From contig JAOJBS010000009.1 in the NCBI GenBank assembly GCA_028228615.1, positions 1 through 64,000 of the forward strand: a stretch of DNA of 64,000 nucleotides. Direction: 5' to 3'. This DNA comes from UBA4421 sp028228615 (GTDB lineage Bacteria; Pseudomonadota; Gammaproteobacteria; Pseudomonadales; Azotimanducaceae). Of the stretch, positions 53,040-62,248 are shown piece after piece. Made by a program: the position numbers and the translations under genes. Within the stretch, counting starts at the first letter, position 1, and each line of letters opens with the position of its first letter. The notes under the pieces were generated by a model. That model ran no database searches. It worked only from the letters and a program-made list of their open reading frames with translations, and had not been told where the DNA came from.

Positions 53040-54212
53040 ATGCCTCATTCAGATCTCATTCATTCGTTTTTTATTATTTTTGCTGGCGCAGCGGGCCTGG
53101 CTACCGTTGCCCTATTTTCACGCCAACCTATGCTTATTGCATACATACTGCTTGGCTGCTTAATTGGGCCCTTTGGCTTAAGCCTCATTGACCAAAACGA
53201 CTTACTCACAGAAATTGCCGAAATTGGCATTATCTTTTTGCTCTTTCTCGTAGGTTTAGATTTACAACCAAGCAAACTGAAGAACATGTTGGCCGAGTCC
53301 ATGCTCACGGCACTGGGCACCAGTATTGCGTTTTTTTTAACGGGCGCATTGGTGATGCTCGCCACAGGCTTTACCTATACTGAGGCCTGGATAGTTGGCT
53401 TGGCGATGACTTTTTCTAGCACCATCTTGGGCATAAAGTTACTGCCTACCACCGCCCTGCACCACCGCCACATAGGTGAAATGGTAGTCAGCCTATTGCT
53501 GATTCAAGACCTTTTGGCCATCTTGGCCATTTTGCTGCTCACAGGCTTGGGCAATGACCTTGCAGGGATCACTCAGAGCATGGTGGCCATTTTTATTGGA
53601 TTACCTGCGCTGATCGGCGGCGCCTATTTAATGGTTCGCTTTGTCCTGCTCAGATTAATCAGCAAGTTTGACGCTTTCCACGAATATATTTTTCTCCTCG
53701 CCATTGGCTGGTGCTTAAGCCTAGCCAGCATTGCCGAACAAATGGGCTTGTCCTTCGAAATTGGCGGTTTTATCGCAGGTGTCAGTCTTGCTACCAGCCC
53801 TATTGCTAAATACATCGCTGAGCACCTCAGACCACTACGTGACTTTTTTCTTATTCTGTTTTTCTTTTCAGTGGGGGCATCGCTAAACGTGGCGCTTCTA
53901 CAAGATGTTTGGCTTGCGGCAATCATTTTGGCTGGGATTACATTATTGGTGAAACCAAAAGTATTTGAATTTTTGTTGGTGTTACAAAAAGAGGACAAGG
54001 GCGCGTCGAAAGAGGTTGGGTTCAGGCTTGGCCAAGCTTCAGAGTTTTCGCTACTGCTGAGCTATATTGCCATTTCAAATGCGCTGATCAGTGGCTCTGC
54101 AGCCGTAGTGCTGCAAACTGCCACAATACTCACGCTCATCGGCAGCAGCTACTTAGTGGTGTCTCGATACCCAAGCCCCATCGCGTCCGATCCCGCACTG
54201 AGGAGAGATTGA
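53040..54212 (+). CDS. CPA2-family cation/proton antiporter
   Basis: 390 residues, 10-12 membrane helices, of the monovalent cation:proton antiporter-2 family (Kef/YbaL type): LIAYILLGCLIGPFGLSL, IGIIFLLFLVGLDLQPSKL and ILIQDLLAIL-like (LLIQDLLAILAILLL). The FEIGGFIAGVSLA block is typical. There is no C-terminal TrkA-N nucleotide-binding domain, so it is a short form without the redox-regulation module of KefB/C. It sits alone; ion specificity cannot be told. Confidence 0.88.
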   Translation: MPHSDLIHSFFIIFAGAAGLATVALFSRQPMLIAYILLGCLIGPFGLSLIDQNDLLTEIAEIGIIFLLFLVGLDLQPSKLKNMLAESMLTALGTSIAFFLTGALVMLATGFTYTEAWIVGLAMTFSSTILGIKLLPTTALHHRHIGEMVVSLLLIQDLLAILAILLLTGLGNDLAGITQSMVAIFIGLPALIGGAYLMVRFVLLRLISKFDAFHEYIFLLAIGWCLSLASIAEQMGLSFEIGGFIAGVSLATSPIAKYIAEHLRPLRDFFLILFFFSVGASLNVALLQDVWLAAIILAGITLLVKPKVFEFLLVLQKEDKGASKEVGFRLGQASEFSLLLSYIAISNALISGSAAVVLQTATILTLIGSSYLVVSRYPSPIASDPALRRD

Positions 54213-54232
54213 GGACCCAGAACTGAGTCCTC
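54211..54232 (+). terminator. Short hairpin overlapping the antiporter stop
   Basis: GAGGAC (54211-54216) pairs with GTCCTC (54227-54232) over a 10-base loop, starting within the stop codon. No T-run follows. Weak evidence for termination. Confidence 0.3.
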
Positions 54233-54306
54233 TCGCTCGCTTCAACCAGCACTGCGACAAGGCGCTAGCCCGTTAACGCACCTATCTAAAAGCGTTGGTT
54301 AGTTGG

Positions 54307-55287
54307 CTAAAGGTGTACAACACCTCTTCCAACCATCTGACCCGCTAAGATTCGGTCAATGGCATCGGATACGTCATCCAGCGTCAGCACCTCTTCGAGA
54401 TCACTTAAATCCATAAGCCATTCATCACCCAATCGATGCCAAATTTCGGCTTTTTCCTCTATGGGCAACTGTACTGAATCTATACCGAGCAAGTTTACGT
54501 GACGCAAAATGAAGGGCAATACAGACGCTGAAAACACCGGTGCGGCAACAAGGCCACAGGCGGCTAAGCTACAGCCATAACGCAGGCTCTTCACACCATT
54601 GAAAAGAATGTCACCTCCTACGGTGTCCACTACACCGCCCCAGCGCTCAGCCAGCATGGGCTTATCGCTACCGGCATTAGCCTCTTCTCGAGAGAGTATT
54701 TCACTGGCCCCAAGGCTGCGCAAAAAGTCGTACTTGTCCTCTTTACCGGTCACAGCGGCAACTTCATAGCCTAATTGCGCCAGTAGCTTAACGGCCACCG
54801 AACCTACACCACCCGTTGCTCCAGTAACCAAGACCGGGCCAGAGGCTGGGGTCATGCCAGAACGCTCAAGCTTCTGCACGCATTCAGCAGCAGTGAATCC
54901 AGCGGTGCCAATAATCATACTGCTGTGCATAGACAGTCCTTTCGGCATTTTTACCGCCCAAGATGCAGGAATGCGCACGCGCTCGGCGAATCCGCCCGAG
55001 GTACCCATACCCAGATCAAAACCTATTGCGATGATTTCGTCACCAACCGCAAAATCCGCGTGATCGGATGCTAGAACCACACCAGCAACATCAATACCCG
55101 GCGTATGCGGGAAGTTTCGAGTAACGCCTGGGTTGCCTGTTGCGGACAGGCCATCTTTAAAGTTCAGCGAGGAAAATTTAACCTCAACCAACAATTCTCC
55201 TGCCGGTAGATCGTCCACCGACCTAGTGACAACACTACGCTCAAATCCAGCGTCAGTTTTTTCAACTCTAAAAGCTTTAAATTGCAT
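54307..55287 (-). CDS. acuI: Acrylyl-CoA reductase AcuI (YhdH/YhfP-type quinone-oxidoreductase family)
   Basis: About 326 residues of the medium-chain dehydrogenase family without zinc cysteines: FSSLNFKDGLSATGNPGV, HTPGIDVAGVV, and the nucleotide fold VTGATGGVGSVAVKLLAQLG. This matches YhdH/AcuI, which reduces acryloyl-CoA to propionyl-CoA with NADPH. The ATG at 55287 has AAGGGG seven bases upstream; it follows the sohB stop by 13 bases and is probably co-transcribed. Propionyl-CoA would feed the methylcitrate genes at 26-32 kb; whether the natural substrate arises from DMSP, beta-alanine or fatty acids is not shown. Confidence 0.88.
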   Translation of the reverse strand: MQFKAFRVEKTDAGFERSVVTRSVDDLPAGELLVEVKFSSLNFKDGLSATGNPGVTRNFPHTPGIDVAGVVLASDHADFAVGDEIIAIGFDLGMGTSGGFAERVRIPASWAVKMPKGLSMHSSMIIGTAGFTAAECVQKLERSGMTPASGPVLVTGATGGVGSVAVKLLAQLGYEVAAVTGKEDKYDFLRSLGASEILSREEANAGSDKPMLAERWGGVVDTVGGDILFNGVKSLRYGCSLAACGLVAAPVFSASVLPFILRHVNLLGIDSVQLPIEEKAEIWHRLGDEWLMDLSDLEEVLTLDDVSDAIDRILAGQMVGRGVVHL

Positions 55288-55300
55288 ATTTTTCCCCTTA

Positions 55301-56434
55301 CTACTTACGAACAAATTCTAAAACGTGACTGACTCTGTCTAACATGCCATTAAACTTGTCCAGTACTCTATCTATCGGTTTCTTGGTTTCTTCCCATGTG
55401 ACTTCAAAGACATCTCTTGTCTCACACAGTTCTATCAAGTACTCATCACTGGTGGCCAAACCATCCACCAAATTCAATTCAAGTGCGCGTTTGCCGTACC
55501 AAGCCTCGCCTGTTGCCACCGCCTCTATGTCTAGTTCAGGACGATTTTCCGCAACAAACTCTTGGAACAATGCGTGCACATCTTCCAACTCTTCACGGAA
55601 CTTCTCTCGGCCTTCGTCTGTGTTCTCGCCTAAAAGCGTCAATGTGCGCTTATATTTGCCAGCGGTAAGCACCTCTACATCGACATCATTCTTTTTCAAC
55701 AGACGGTGCAGGTTAGGAATTTGCGCAACCACGCCAATAGAGCCAATGACTGCAAAAGGCGCAGCCAAAATCTTGTTAGCCACAGCGGCCATTAGGTAAC
55801 CCCCACTGGCGGCAACTCGGTCGACTATCGCCGTTAGGGGAATGCCCTTGTTGCGGATTCGCATCATCTGGGATGCGGCTAAACCATAGCTGTGGACCAT
55901 CCCGCCGGGGCTTTCTAGACAAATCACAACTTCATCATTTGCTCCAGCCATAGTCAGCACGGCGCTGATCTCGACACTCAAAAAATCGACACCCGAGGCG
56001 GCTGTGTCGCCATCAAAGTGAATGACAAAAGTTCGATCTTTCTGCCCTTCCAATTTTGGGGCTACTTCAGCTACCCCTTGGCCTTCGGTGCCAGTATCTG
56101 TATCGCCATGCTCATCAGCAACCGCTGACTTTTTTACGTCAAGCTTTTGCTTAGCTGCGAGCTTGGCTGCTTTGGCCGCCTTTTTTGCCTCAGCTTTTTC
56201 ACTCTTAGATTCGGACTTATGCTGGCGCTTAGCTTCATCTGCGGTGAGTAAGTGATTTTCCATAGTGAAACGTAATTCGCGCACGCGCTCGTTGAGTTTG
56301 CGGATGACTAAGTGGCCCTGATCCCCGTGCTGGCGACCGGAAAATCCCGCCAGCGAGGACGCAATGATCAAAAATGCAACAACTAAGGTCACCACTTGTC
56401 CCAAGAACATTAGATATTCAAAAAGAAAGTCCAT
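55301..56434 (-). CDS. sohB: Inner-membrane serine protease SohB
   Basis: 377 residues. An N-terminal membrane helix (VTLVVAFLIIASSLAGF) is followed by a charged Lys/Ala/Glu linker (about residues 65-105, KAEAKKAAKAAKLAAKQ), longer than in E. coli SohB (349). The S49 protease core holds the serine in RVAASGGYLMA (Ser210) and the general-base lysine in TAGKYKRTL (near 262), with GSIGVVAQIPNL. By family it degrades membrane or periplasmic peptides. acuI follows on the same strand. Confidence 0.95.
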   Translation of the reverse strand: MDFLFEYLMFLGQVVTLVVAFLIIASSLAGFSGRQHGDQGHLVIRKLNERVRELRFTMENHLLTADEAKRQHKSESKSEKAEAKKAAKAAKLAAKQKLDVKKSAVADEHGDTDTGTEGQGVAEVAPKLEGQKDRTFVIHFDGDTAASGVDFLSVEISAVLTMAGANDEVVICLESPGGMVHSYGLAASQMMRIRNKGIPLTAIVDRVAASGGYLMAAVANKILAAPFAVIGSIGVVAQIPNLHRLLKKNDVDVEVLTAGKYKRTLTLLGENTDEGREKFREELEDVHALFQEFVAENRPELDIEAVATGEAWYGKRALELNLVDGLATSDEYLIELCETRDVFEVTWEETKKPIDRVLDKFNGMLDRVSHVLEFVRK

Positions 56435-56660
56435 ATAGATTTTGTCTAACTGAAGAAGGTTGGGTACTTTATCTATTGCGCCGACTCAGCGCCAGCACAG
56501 CCTTAAATACTTGACCTTTGCAGCAACTTTGCCCACCTTTGCTCTGTGATGAAAGTGAGCAGTATCACTACTTGGCGAGGTCAACTCTCGAGGTAAAAAG
56601 ACCAGTTAAAATAACGTGGTCAAAACAGCTGTTCAGCATAATAAGAATGGCAGAAATATC

Positions 56661-56972
56661 ATGCGCAGTTTTCTTGAAAATCAGTTTTGCAGCGAAAAAT
56701 CCGGCGAGCTTGATGCGCGGGTGCGCATGCAGTGGGCTGATGGTCAGATATGCTTCCAAATACAAGACGGCGCTATAAGCTTCGCCGAAGACAGAGACCC
56801 TGAGTTAACAATTTATTTCAAAGACAGTGAGGACGCCAAGGGGCTGATTAGCGGAAAGAGAGATCCCGTACATGCTTTTATGCACGGCAACCTCAGAGCA
56901 AACGGCCATTTAATCTGGGTTTTTCAGACAATGGCCGCCTTGAGTGGCAAAACGGAAACGACTGCTACTTAG
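56661..56972 (+). CDS. SCP2 sterol-binding-domain-like protein
   Basis: 103 residues from the ATG at 56661. The pattern ADGQICFQIQDG, DPELTIYFKDSEDAKGLI and DPVHAFMHGNLRANGHLIWV fits the SCP2 (sterol carrier protein 2) fold that binds lipids or acyl-CoA. The bacterial stand-alone members have no fixed role. The frame extends upstream to 56616 but ribosome-binding support is poor for both starts. Its last four bases overlap the convergent nudC. Confidence 0.75.
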   Translation: MRSFLENQFCSEKSGELDARVRMQWADGQICFQIQDGAISFAEDRDPELTIYFKDSEDAKGLISGKRDPVHAFMHGNLRANGHLIWVFQTMAALSGKTETTAT

Positions 56973-57799
56973 CCAAGTTGATCTATAAATTCTTGGATTA
57001 GCCAGCCGGAAATAGCCGTCTTTGGAGGGATTTGTGGCAGCGTATCTTTCCTATACCACTGCGCATCGGCGATCTCGCCAGGCTGACAGACAATGTCTCC
57101 ACCAACATATTTAGCATGAAACCCCAGCATCAGTGAATTTGGAAAAGGCCAGCTTTGCGAGCCAAAATACTTCAGTTCACCTACTTCTAAGCCCACCTCT
57201 TCCATCACCTCACGGTGTACGGTTTGCTCAATAGACTCGCCAGCCTCAACAAACCCAGCCAACGTACTGTACATGCCTTGCGGCCATGCAGCATTTCTCG
57301 CTAACAACATTTCATCGCCCTTTGTAATCAGCACGATGATGCTTGGAGACAAACGCGGATAAGCAATAAACCGACAAGTACCACACTGCATTGCTCTATC
57401 GGCGCCATGCACCTGCATAGACTCGCCGCAGCGACCACAAAATTGATTCGTTTGATGCCAGTCAATCACCTGCTTGGCTCTACCCGCAAGATAGAACATG
57501 GATTGTGAGGTGCGTCCCAGCCAACCGCGCAGGCCTAGTTTTGCAAAACCTTCAGGCACTGCGCCTTTCACGGACAAGGCGAAACAAGGTCGGTTAGCAT
57601 AATGACCCAGAAAATGCTTACTGCGCGTTTCTACGTCAAACCAGCGGAAGTCGTCGGCTGTAATAGGTTCTGGTATACCTTGTACGCTCTTACAAATTAG
57701 CTCGTCGCGCATAAAGGCAAAATACCAAGCTTCACCGGAATCGTCTCCCTCTGCCATAACGTGATTTGCTGAAAACTCATCTGGACTACTTGGCCACAT
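56969..57799 (-). CDS. nudC: NADH pyrophosphatase/RNA decapping hydrolase NudC
   Basis: About 276 residues: a zinc ribbon (CGRC and CGTC), then the Nudix box GFVEAGESIEQTVHREVMEE (GX5EX7REUXEEXGU complete), and the NAD-recognition motif SQSWPFPNS (usually SQPWPFP; one Pro replaced by Ser). It hydrolyses NAD(H) and removes NAD caps from RNA. The frame runs 108 codons further upstream without homology; I take the ATG at 57799, with a GTGGGG site, because it gives the normal NudC length. Confidence 0.92.
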   Translation of the reverse strand: MWPSSPDEFSANHVMAEGDDSGEAWYFAFMRDELICKSVQGIPEPITADDFRWFDVETRSKHFLGHYANRPCFALSVKGAVPEGFAKLGLRGWLGRTSQSMFYLAGRAKQVIDWHQTNQFCGRCGESMQVHGADRAMQCGTCRFIAYPRLSPSIIVLITKGDEMLLARNAAWPQGMYSTLAGFVEAGESIEQTVHREVMEEVGLEVGELKYFGSQSWPFPNSLMLGFHAKYVGGDIVCQPGEIADAQWYRKDTLPQIPPKTAISGWLIQEFIDQLG

Positions 57800-58294
57800 A
57801 GAACTGCCCCACCGCTTTATTAGAAAAAGAAAATAACATAGCACAAATTGTTCTGTGATTTGCCGACACCTTACCCTCGAAGTGACCACCACATCTGCAC
57901 TTATATTGACCACACGCCACACCCACTCTAGTTGCTGCAAATGCTGGGTGTAGTTCAGTTTTAGTTCGGCTGGAGTTCCGCTGGCGTTAAAGTGTCGGAT
58001 GATGCTAAGGCTCGCGTGAAGGTAGTGTAACCAATGGGGCAATACTGTCAGATTTTTACTCCAAGACATGCCCGCAAATTGCGCGAAATCGACCACTTTT
58101 CCACCGTTAACAGTTGCCCGCAAACACAGGTCAGGCTATCTTTAGCGGTTGTATTTGGGGGAGCTTGGTCACCGTATATTGGCGACCAAAAGGGCACGCC
58201 TAAGACAAACCTAGAACAAAATAGATCGTAGACAATAAAAAGCGACACCTACGGGTAAACAAAATACCCTCGGATAAAGGCGCAAAGGAGTGTT
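57800..58294. other. 495-bp gap between nudC and nhaB
   Basis: No gene I can support. The nudC frame stays open on the reverse strand to 58123 but the translation has no recognisable features, and two other ~65-codon frames overlap each other on opposite strands. The region should contain the divergent promoters; the nhaB ribosome-binding site AAAGGAG is clear at 58284-58290. Confidence 0.4.
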
Positions 58295-59803
58295 ATGAAA
58301 GGGTTATCCCTCAGTTCGTTTTCTCAGAATTTTCTTGGTAATGCACCAGAATGGTACAAGTTGACCATCATTGGTTTTTTGATCTTCAACCCATTACTAC
58401 TGCTGCTGACGGGTAACGCCTATTTGACAGGCTGGGTACTGGTACTGGAGTTTATTTTCACCCTAGCTATGGCGCTAAAATGCTACCCATTGCAGCCTGG
58501 TGGACTACTGGCCATAGAAGCGGTGGTGATGGGGATGACGAGCCCTGCTACCGTTTATCATGAAGTAGAACTGGCGCTCCCGGTAATACTTTTATTGGTA
58601 TTTATGGTGGCTGGCATCTATTTTATGAAAGACCTACTGCTCTTCACTTTCACCAAAATTCTTCTGTCAATTCGCTCCAAAACGCTCATTGCGTTCTTGT
58701 TTTGTGCAATTTCAGCATTTTTGTCAGCATTCTTAGATGCGCTCACTGTAACTGCGGTTGTAATCAGTGTGGGCGTTGGCTTCTACTCGATCTACCACAA
58801 GGTAGCTGCCGGTAAACTGGCACCAGAAGACAGAGCAGACGGCGAAGAAGACGGCGATGTTCCGTTAGAATATCGGGCAGAGCTAAATGAGTTTAGGGCG
58901 TTTCTACGCAATCTGCTTATGCACGCAGCCGTGGGTACAGCGCTGGGCGGTGTTTGTACTACGGTTGGCGAACCGCAAAACCTACTCATTGCCAGCCAAG
59001 CCGGTTGGAATTTCGCTGAGTTCTTTTGGCGCATGGCACCTGTAACCATGCCAGTGCTCGCAGCTGGCCTGCTGACCTGCATCTTGCTCGAGCAAGTCAA
59101 AATTCTAGACTACGGTGCGATTCTACCAGAGCGCGTTCGCACCATACTGACAGAATTCGATGAAGCGGAGAGCGCCCGCCGCTCAGACTCAGACAAAGCG
59201 AAGCTTGTAATACAAGCGATCTCTGGTCTAATTCTGATATGGGCGTTAGCTAATCACGTAGCCGAGGTAGGCCTTATCGGTCTGACCATAATCGTGTTGC
59301 AGACAGCATTCAATGGCGTCATTGAAGAACACCAGTTGGGCCACGCATTTGAAGAGGCCCTGCCCTTCACGGCACTACTCGTCGTATTTTTTGGAATAGT
59401 AGGTGTTATCCACGATCAACATCTGTTTTCGCCAATAATCGCATATGTACTGGGTTTACCCTTAGATGTGCAGCCCGGTATGTTCTACATCGCTAACGGC
59501 GTGCTGTCTGCCATTAGTGACAATGTATTTGTGGCGACAGTTTATATTGGTGAAGTCAAAGCGGCTTTAGACAATGGCGCGATCAGCAGAGAGCAATTTG
59601 ATTTGCTCGCTATTGCCATCAACACCGGCACCAACATTCCTAGTGTGGCAACGCCAAATGGACAAGCAGCATTCCTATTTTTGCTGACCTCGTCCATCGC
59701 TCCGCTCATTGGGCTGAGCTATATGCGAATGGTCACCATGGCACTGCCTTATACCATTGTTATGGGTGTCACTGGCTGGTTGGGTGTTAACTACCTACTG
59801 TAG
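58295..59803 (+). CDS. nhaB: Na+/H+ antiporter NhaB
   Basis: 502 residues, about a dozen membrane helices. Family blocks include SFSQNFLGNAPEWYKLTII at the N-terminus, FLSAFLDALTVTAVVISV and GTALGGVCTTVGEPQNLLIA, and SDNVFVATVYIGE. NhaB exchanges sodium for protons in the inner membrane and matters in salt or alkaline conditions. The ATG at 58295 has AAAGGAG upstream. It stands alone in the forward direction. Confidence 0.96.
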   Translation: MKGLSLSSFSQNFLGNAPEWYKLTIIGFLIFNPLLLLLTGNAYLTGWVLVLEFIFTLAMALKCYPLQPGGLLAIEAVVMGMTSPATVYHEVELALPVILLLVFMVAGIYFMKDLLLFTFTKILLSIRSKTLIAFLFCAISAFLSAFLDALTVTAVVISVGVGFYSIYHKVAAGKLAPEDRADGEEDGDVPLEYRAELNEFRAFLRNLLMHAAVGTALGGVCTTVGEPQNLLIASQAGWNFAEFFWRMAPVTMPVLAAGLLTCILLEQVKILDYGAILPERVRTILTEFDEAESARRSDSDKAKLVIQAISGLILIWALANHVAEVGLIGLTIIVLQTAFNGVIEEHQLGHAFEEALPFTALLVVFFGIVGVIHDQHLFSPIIAYVLGLPLDVQPGMFYIANGVLSAISDNVFVATVYIGEVKAALDNGAISREQFDLLAIAINTGTNIPSVATPNGQAAFLFLLTSSIAPLIGLSYMRMVTMALPYTIVMGVTGWLGVNYLL

Positions 59804-59841
59804 GCCTACATACTGTAGGTGACGCTGAACTGAGTTTTGTG

Positions 59842-59871
59842 GCCCTTTTATTTGTAAGCGAGTAAAAGGGC
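59842..59871 (+). terminator. Hairpin after nhaB
   Basis: GCCCTTTTA (59842-59850) pairs perfectly with TAAAAGGGC (59863-59871) around a 12-base loop, 38 bases after the nhaB stop. No T-run follows, so intrinsic termination is uncertain. The remaining gap to 60218 contains only a doubtful basic frame discussed under rejected items. Confidence 0.5.
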
Positions 59872-60218
59872 TAACAGTTCGCGTTGGTCCCGGTTCTTTT
59901 TCAATATGGCAGTAAAGCAAAGGCCGCTGCCTTAAAGCAACTTTGACTCACATCTCGTTTATCCAGCTTAGACCTCTTGTCCTCCCCCCCCTCTGATAGC
60001 ACTTAACCCTCCTAGCTCACCATTGTGAGGCGCGGAATTGGCAAAGCAACAAGAGAAAATATTGGGAACAAAATTAGGCAGGCGACCTCAACGTAACTTA
60101 AAACAATCGTTAACTAAAAACAGTAAGAACGAAAAAGTAAGTTTGGGCGCCGCTCCAGCAAGACACCAACTTCTCGCAAATCGCTCCAAACCTAAAAAGT
60201 TAACGATGCCCGACTTAC

Positions 60219-60947
60219 CTAGTGCTGTCGCCGCCAAACAGGCCCATCGTCGCTTCGTTCAGCAAGTAGATCTAACATCTTCTCGTGAGATGCTATGTCG
60301 TCAACGCTGGCCATGATCTGTTTAAGAGGCGGAATTTCCCAGCTCTGGTCAATCTGGTTATCGTTATGACCCGCCGGGTCATCATTGGCATTGTTGCCGC
60401 CGCCAAACAGATTGGTTTGGCCGCCCGTCATCAATAAATAAACGTCTGCTAAAATCTCTGCATCTAACAGTGCACCGTGGAGCTGGCGCTGAGAGTTATC
60501 TACCGCGTAGCGGCGGCACAAAGCGTCTAAGTTGAGCTTCTGGCCTGGGTGCTTTTGCCGAGCAATGGCTAATGAATCTATCACGCCGCAAAAATCTTCT
60601 ATTTTTCGTTGCGGTGCCAAGCCCTGCCGAACAAGCGCGCGAATTTCGCTATCAAGAAACGAGATATCAAATACCGCGTTATGAATAATCAATTCTGCGC
60701 CGTCTAGAAAACGCTCGAGTTCTTCCCAGATATCAGCGAACTTGGGCTTGTCCGCCAAAAAGGCCTCAGTAATGCCGTGAACCTCTTTTGCTCCGTCATC
60801 GATTTCTCGTTCCGGGTTGAGATATTTATGAAAATGACGACCAGTAAACTTGCGGTCGATCATCTCTATGGCACCGATCTCAATAATTTTATGCCCTAGT
60901 GCCACCTCTAACCCTGTGGTCTCTGTATCTAGTACTATTTGTCTCAT
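60219..60947 (-). CDS. dnaQ: DNA polymerase III epsilon subunit (proofreading exonuclease)
   Basis: 242 residues. The three DEDDh exonuclease motifs are LDTETTGLE (Exo I), HNAVFDISFLDSE (Exo II) and HGALLDAEILADVY (Exo III with the His). A C-terminal tail follows that tethers the polymerase alpha subunit. It removes misincorporated bases at the fork. It overlaps rnhA by four bases (ATGA), an arrangement known from related genomes, and both lie downstream of the methyltransferase gene. Confidence 0.97.
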   Translation of the reverse strand: MRQIVLDTETTGLEVALGHKIIEIGAIEMIDRKFTGRHFHKYLNPEREIDDGAKEVHGITEAFLADKPKFADIWEELERFLDGAELIIHNAVFDISFLDSEIRALVRQGLAPQRKIEDFCGVIDSLAIARQKHPGQKLNLDALCRRYAVDNSQRQLHGALLDAEILADVYLLMTGGQTNLFGGGNNANDDPAGHNDNQIDQSWEIPPLKQIMASVDDIASHEKMLDLLAERSDDGPVWRRQH

Positions 60948-61384
60948 TCGCTTGCCTGCATTGTATCTATGGCGTCGTTAGCCGCTTGGTCCACCATTTC
61001 ATTCTCTCGGTGGCCACTGTGTCCCTTGACCCACAACCACTCTACTTGGTGCTCGGCAACTGCTGCGTCTAAGCGCTGCCAGAGCTCCTTATTTTTGACC
61101 GGCTTCTTCTGTGAGGTCATCCAGCCATTACGCTTCCATCCGGCAATCCACTGGGTGATACCCTGCCGTACATACTGGGAATCTGTGGTTAGTGTCACGC
61201 GCACAGGTTTGTTTAGCTGCTCCAAGCCCTGAATAGCCGCCATGAGTTCCATCTGGTTGTTGGTAGAAGTCTCTTGCGCACCAGAGATCATTTTTTCAGT
61301 GTCTCCCTTGCGCAGCAGTGCCGCCCACCCGCCGGGGCCTGGATTGCCTCTACAGGCACCATCAGTAAATATTTCAACGGACAT
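60944..61384 (-). CDS. rnhA: Ribonuclease HI
   Basis: 146 residues with the catalytic acidic residues in FTDGACRGNPGPGGWAALL, NQMELMAAIQGLEQL and TLTTDSQYVRQGI, and the basic handle region WKRNGWMTSQKKPVKN. It cuts RNA in RNA-DNA hybrids. It begins directly after the methyltransferase stop and overlaps dnaQ at its end, so all three are one transcript. Confidence 0.97.
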   Translation of the reverse strand: MSVEIFTDGACRGNPGPGGWAALLRKGDTEKMISGAQETSTNNQMELMAAIQGLEQLNKPVRVTLTTDSQYVRQGITQWIAGWKRNGWMTSQKKPVKNKELWQRLDAAVAEHQVEWLWVKGHSGHRENEMVDQAANDAIDTMQASE

Positions 61385-62248
61385 CTAAATCTCGATCTTT
61401 GTTTTTTTGTTAGCGCCAATTTTAGCAAGCGCTGCGGGCCGCAACGACCTTCGTTTTGCCTTGTTGGCGAGCTTATCAATAGACTGCATATTTACTGAGG
61501 CCGCCTGCTTAGTGGCACTTACAAGCAGTAAACCGCCAAAGGGTAACTGGGAAAATAACGCGAGCTTTTTCAATCTGTGACTCGCGACAGAAAAACTATG
61601 ACTCACTTTGTTAATTTTGCCTTTCAACCATAAATTGGAACCAAGACGTGCGTTGATCCACCCCAGCGGGCTTTGACTAATAGGCAGGCTATACTCGAAA
61701 TATTTTGGTCGACAATCTAATCGCAAATCTAGTAACGCGAGCCAATCAAACAACCGAATAGGATTAACTAGGACGTGAGCACTCATGGGGTCGGAGAAAA
61801 CTCTGGCGTATAGTCGTCTAAGGCCATAAAGGCTGAAAGGGTTAAAGCCGCAAATAAGCAATTTCCCACCCGGTGCCAATACCCGTTCCACCTCTTTAAT
61901 TGCAGCTCTAGGATCTTTGACCAACTCCAAACCATGATGTAAAACCACACCGTCTAAGCTGGCAGTTGCAAAGGGTAGATTGGTCAAATCAACCTGTAGC
62001 ATTGGTTGTTTTAGCGCATCACCACGGGCTTCGTGCTGCACGGCAAAAATTGTGTGCCGGATCATACAGCCTTCAAGGGCTGAACCCGCTTCTTGGCAGT
62101 CACCGACCCATAACACCACATCGCCATATACCCGCCTAATTAGAGGTGCCAGCTCAGGCATTTGCAAAGCACAGGTCTTAGCGCCTAAAGCACTAGACCA
62201 AAGGCGTTCAGTTTTCGAATCATTCCTCGTGAGACTAAATCTGTTCAT
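61385..62248 (-). CDS. Class I SAM-dependent methyltransferase
   Basis: 287 residues. The methyltransferase core resembles the UbiE/Methyltransf_11 group: LPFATASLDGVVLHHGLELV (motif post-II) and EVERVLAPGGKLLICGFNPF. The usual motif I glycine loop is less clear, falling near VLWVGDCQEAGSAL. A methyltransferase gene is conserved beside rnhA-dnaQ in Pseudomonas; its substrate is not known to me. The C-terminal tail is basic (LANKAKRRSLRPAALAKIG). It is divergent from mltD with no gap between the start codons. Confidence 0.8.
   Translation of the reverse strand: MNRFSLTRNDSKTERLWSSALGAKTCALQMPELAPLIRRVYGDVVLWVGDCQEAGSALEGCMIRHTIFAVQHEARGDALKQPMLQVDLTNLPFATASLDGVVLHHGLELVKDPRAAIKEVERVLAPGGKLLICGFNPFSLYGLRRLYARVFSDPMSAHVLVNPIRLFDWLALLDLRLDCRPKYFEYSLPISQSPLGWINARLGSNLWLKGKINKVSHSFSVASHRLKKLALFSQLPFGGLLLVSATKQAASVNMQSIDKLANKAKRRSLRPAALAKIGANKKTKIEI

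Noticed and set aside
57800..58123. 108-codon upstream extension of the nudC frame
   Set aside because: The extension shows no homology to NudC and lacks a ribosome-binding site at 58123; a good one exists at 57799.
60038..60316. Forward 92-codon basic frame between nhaB and dnaQ, with a GAGGCGCGGAA-like site before a TTG
   Set aside because: It overlaps the end of dnaQ by about 98 bases in antisense, its composition is simple Lys/Arg/Gln-rich, and nothing in it resembles a known domain. A real small protein is possible but unsupported.
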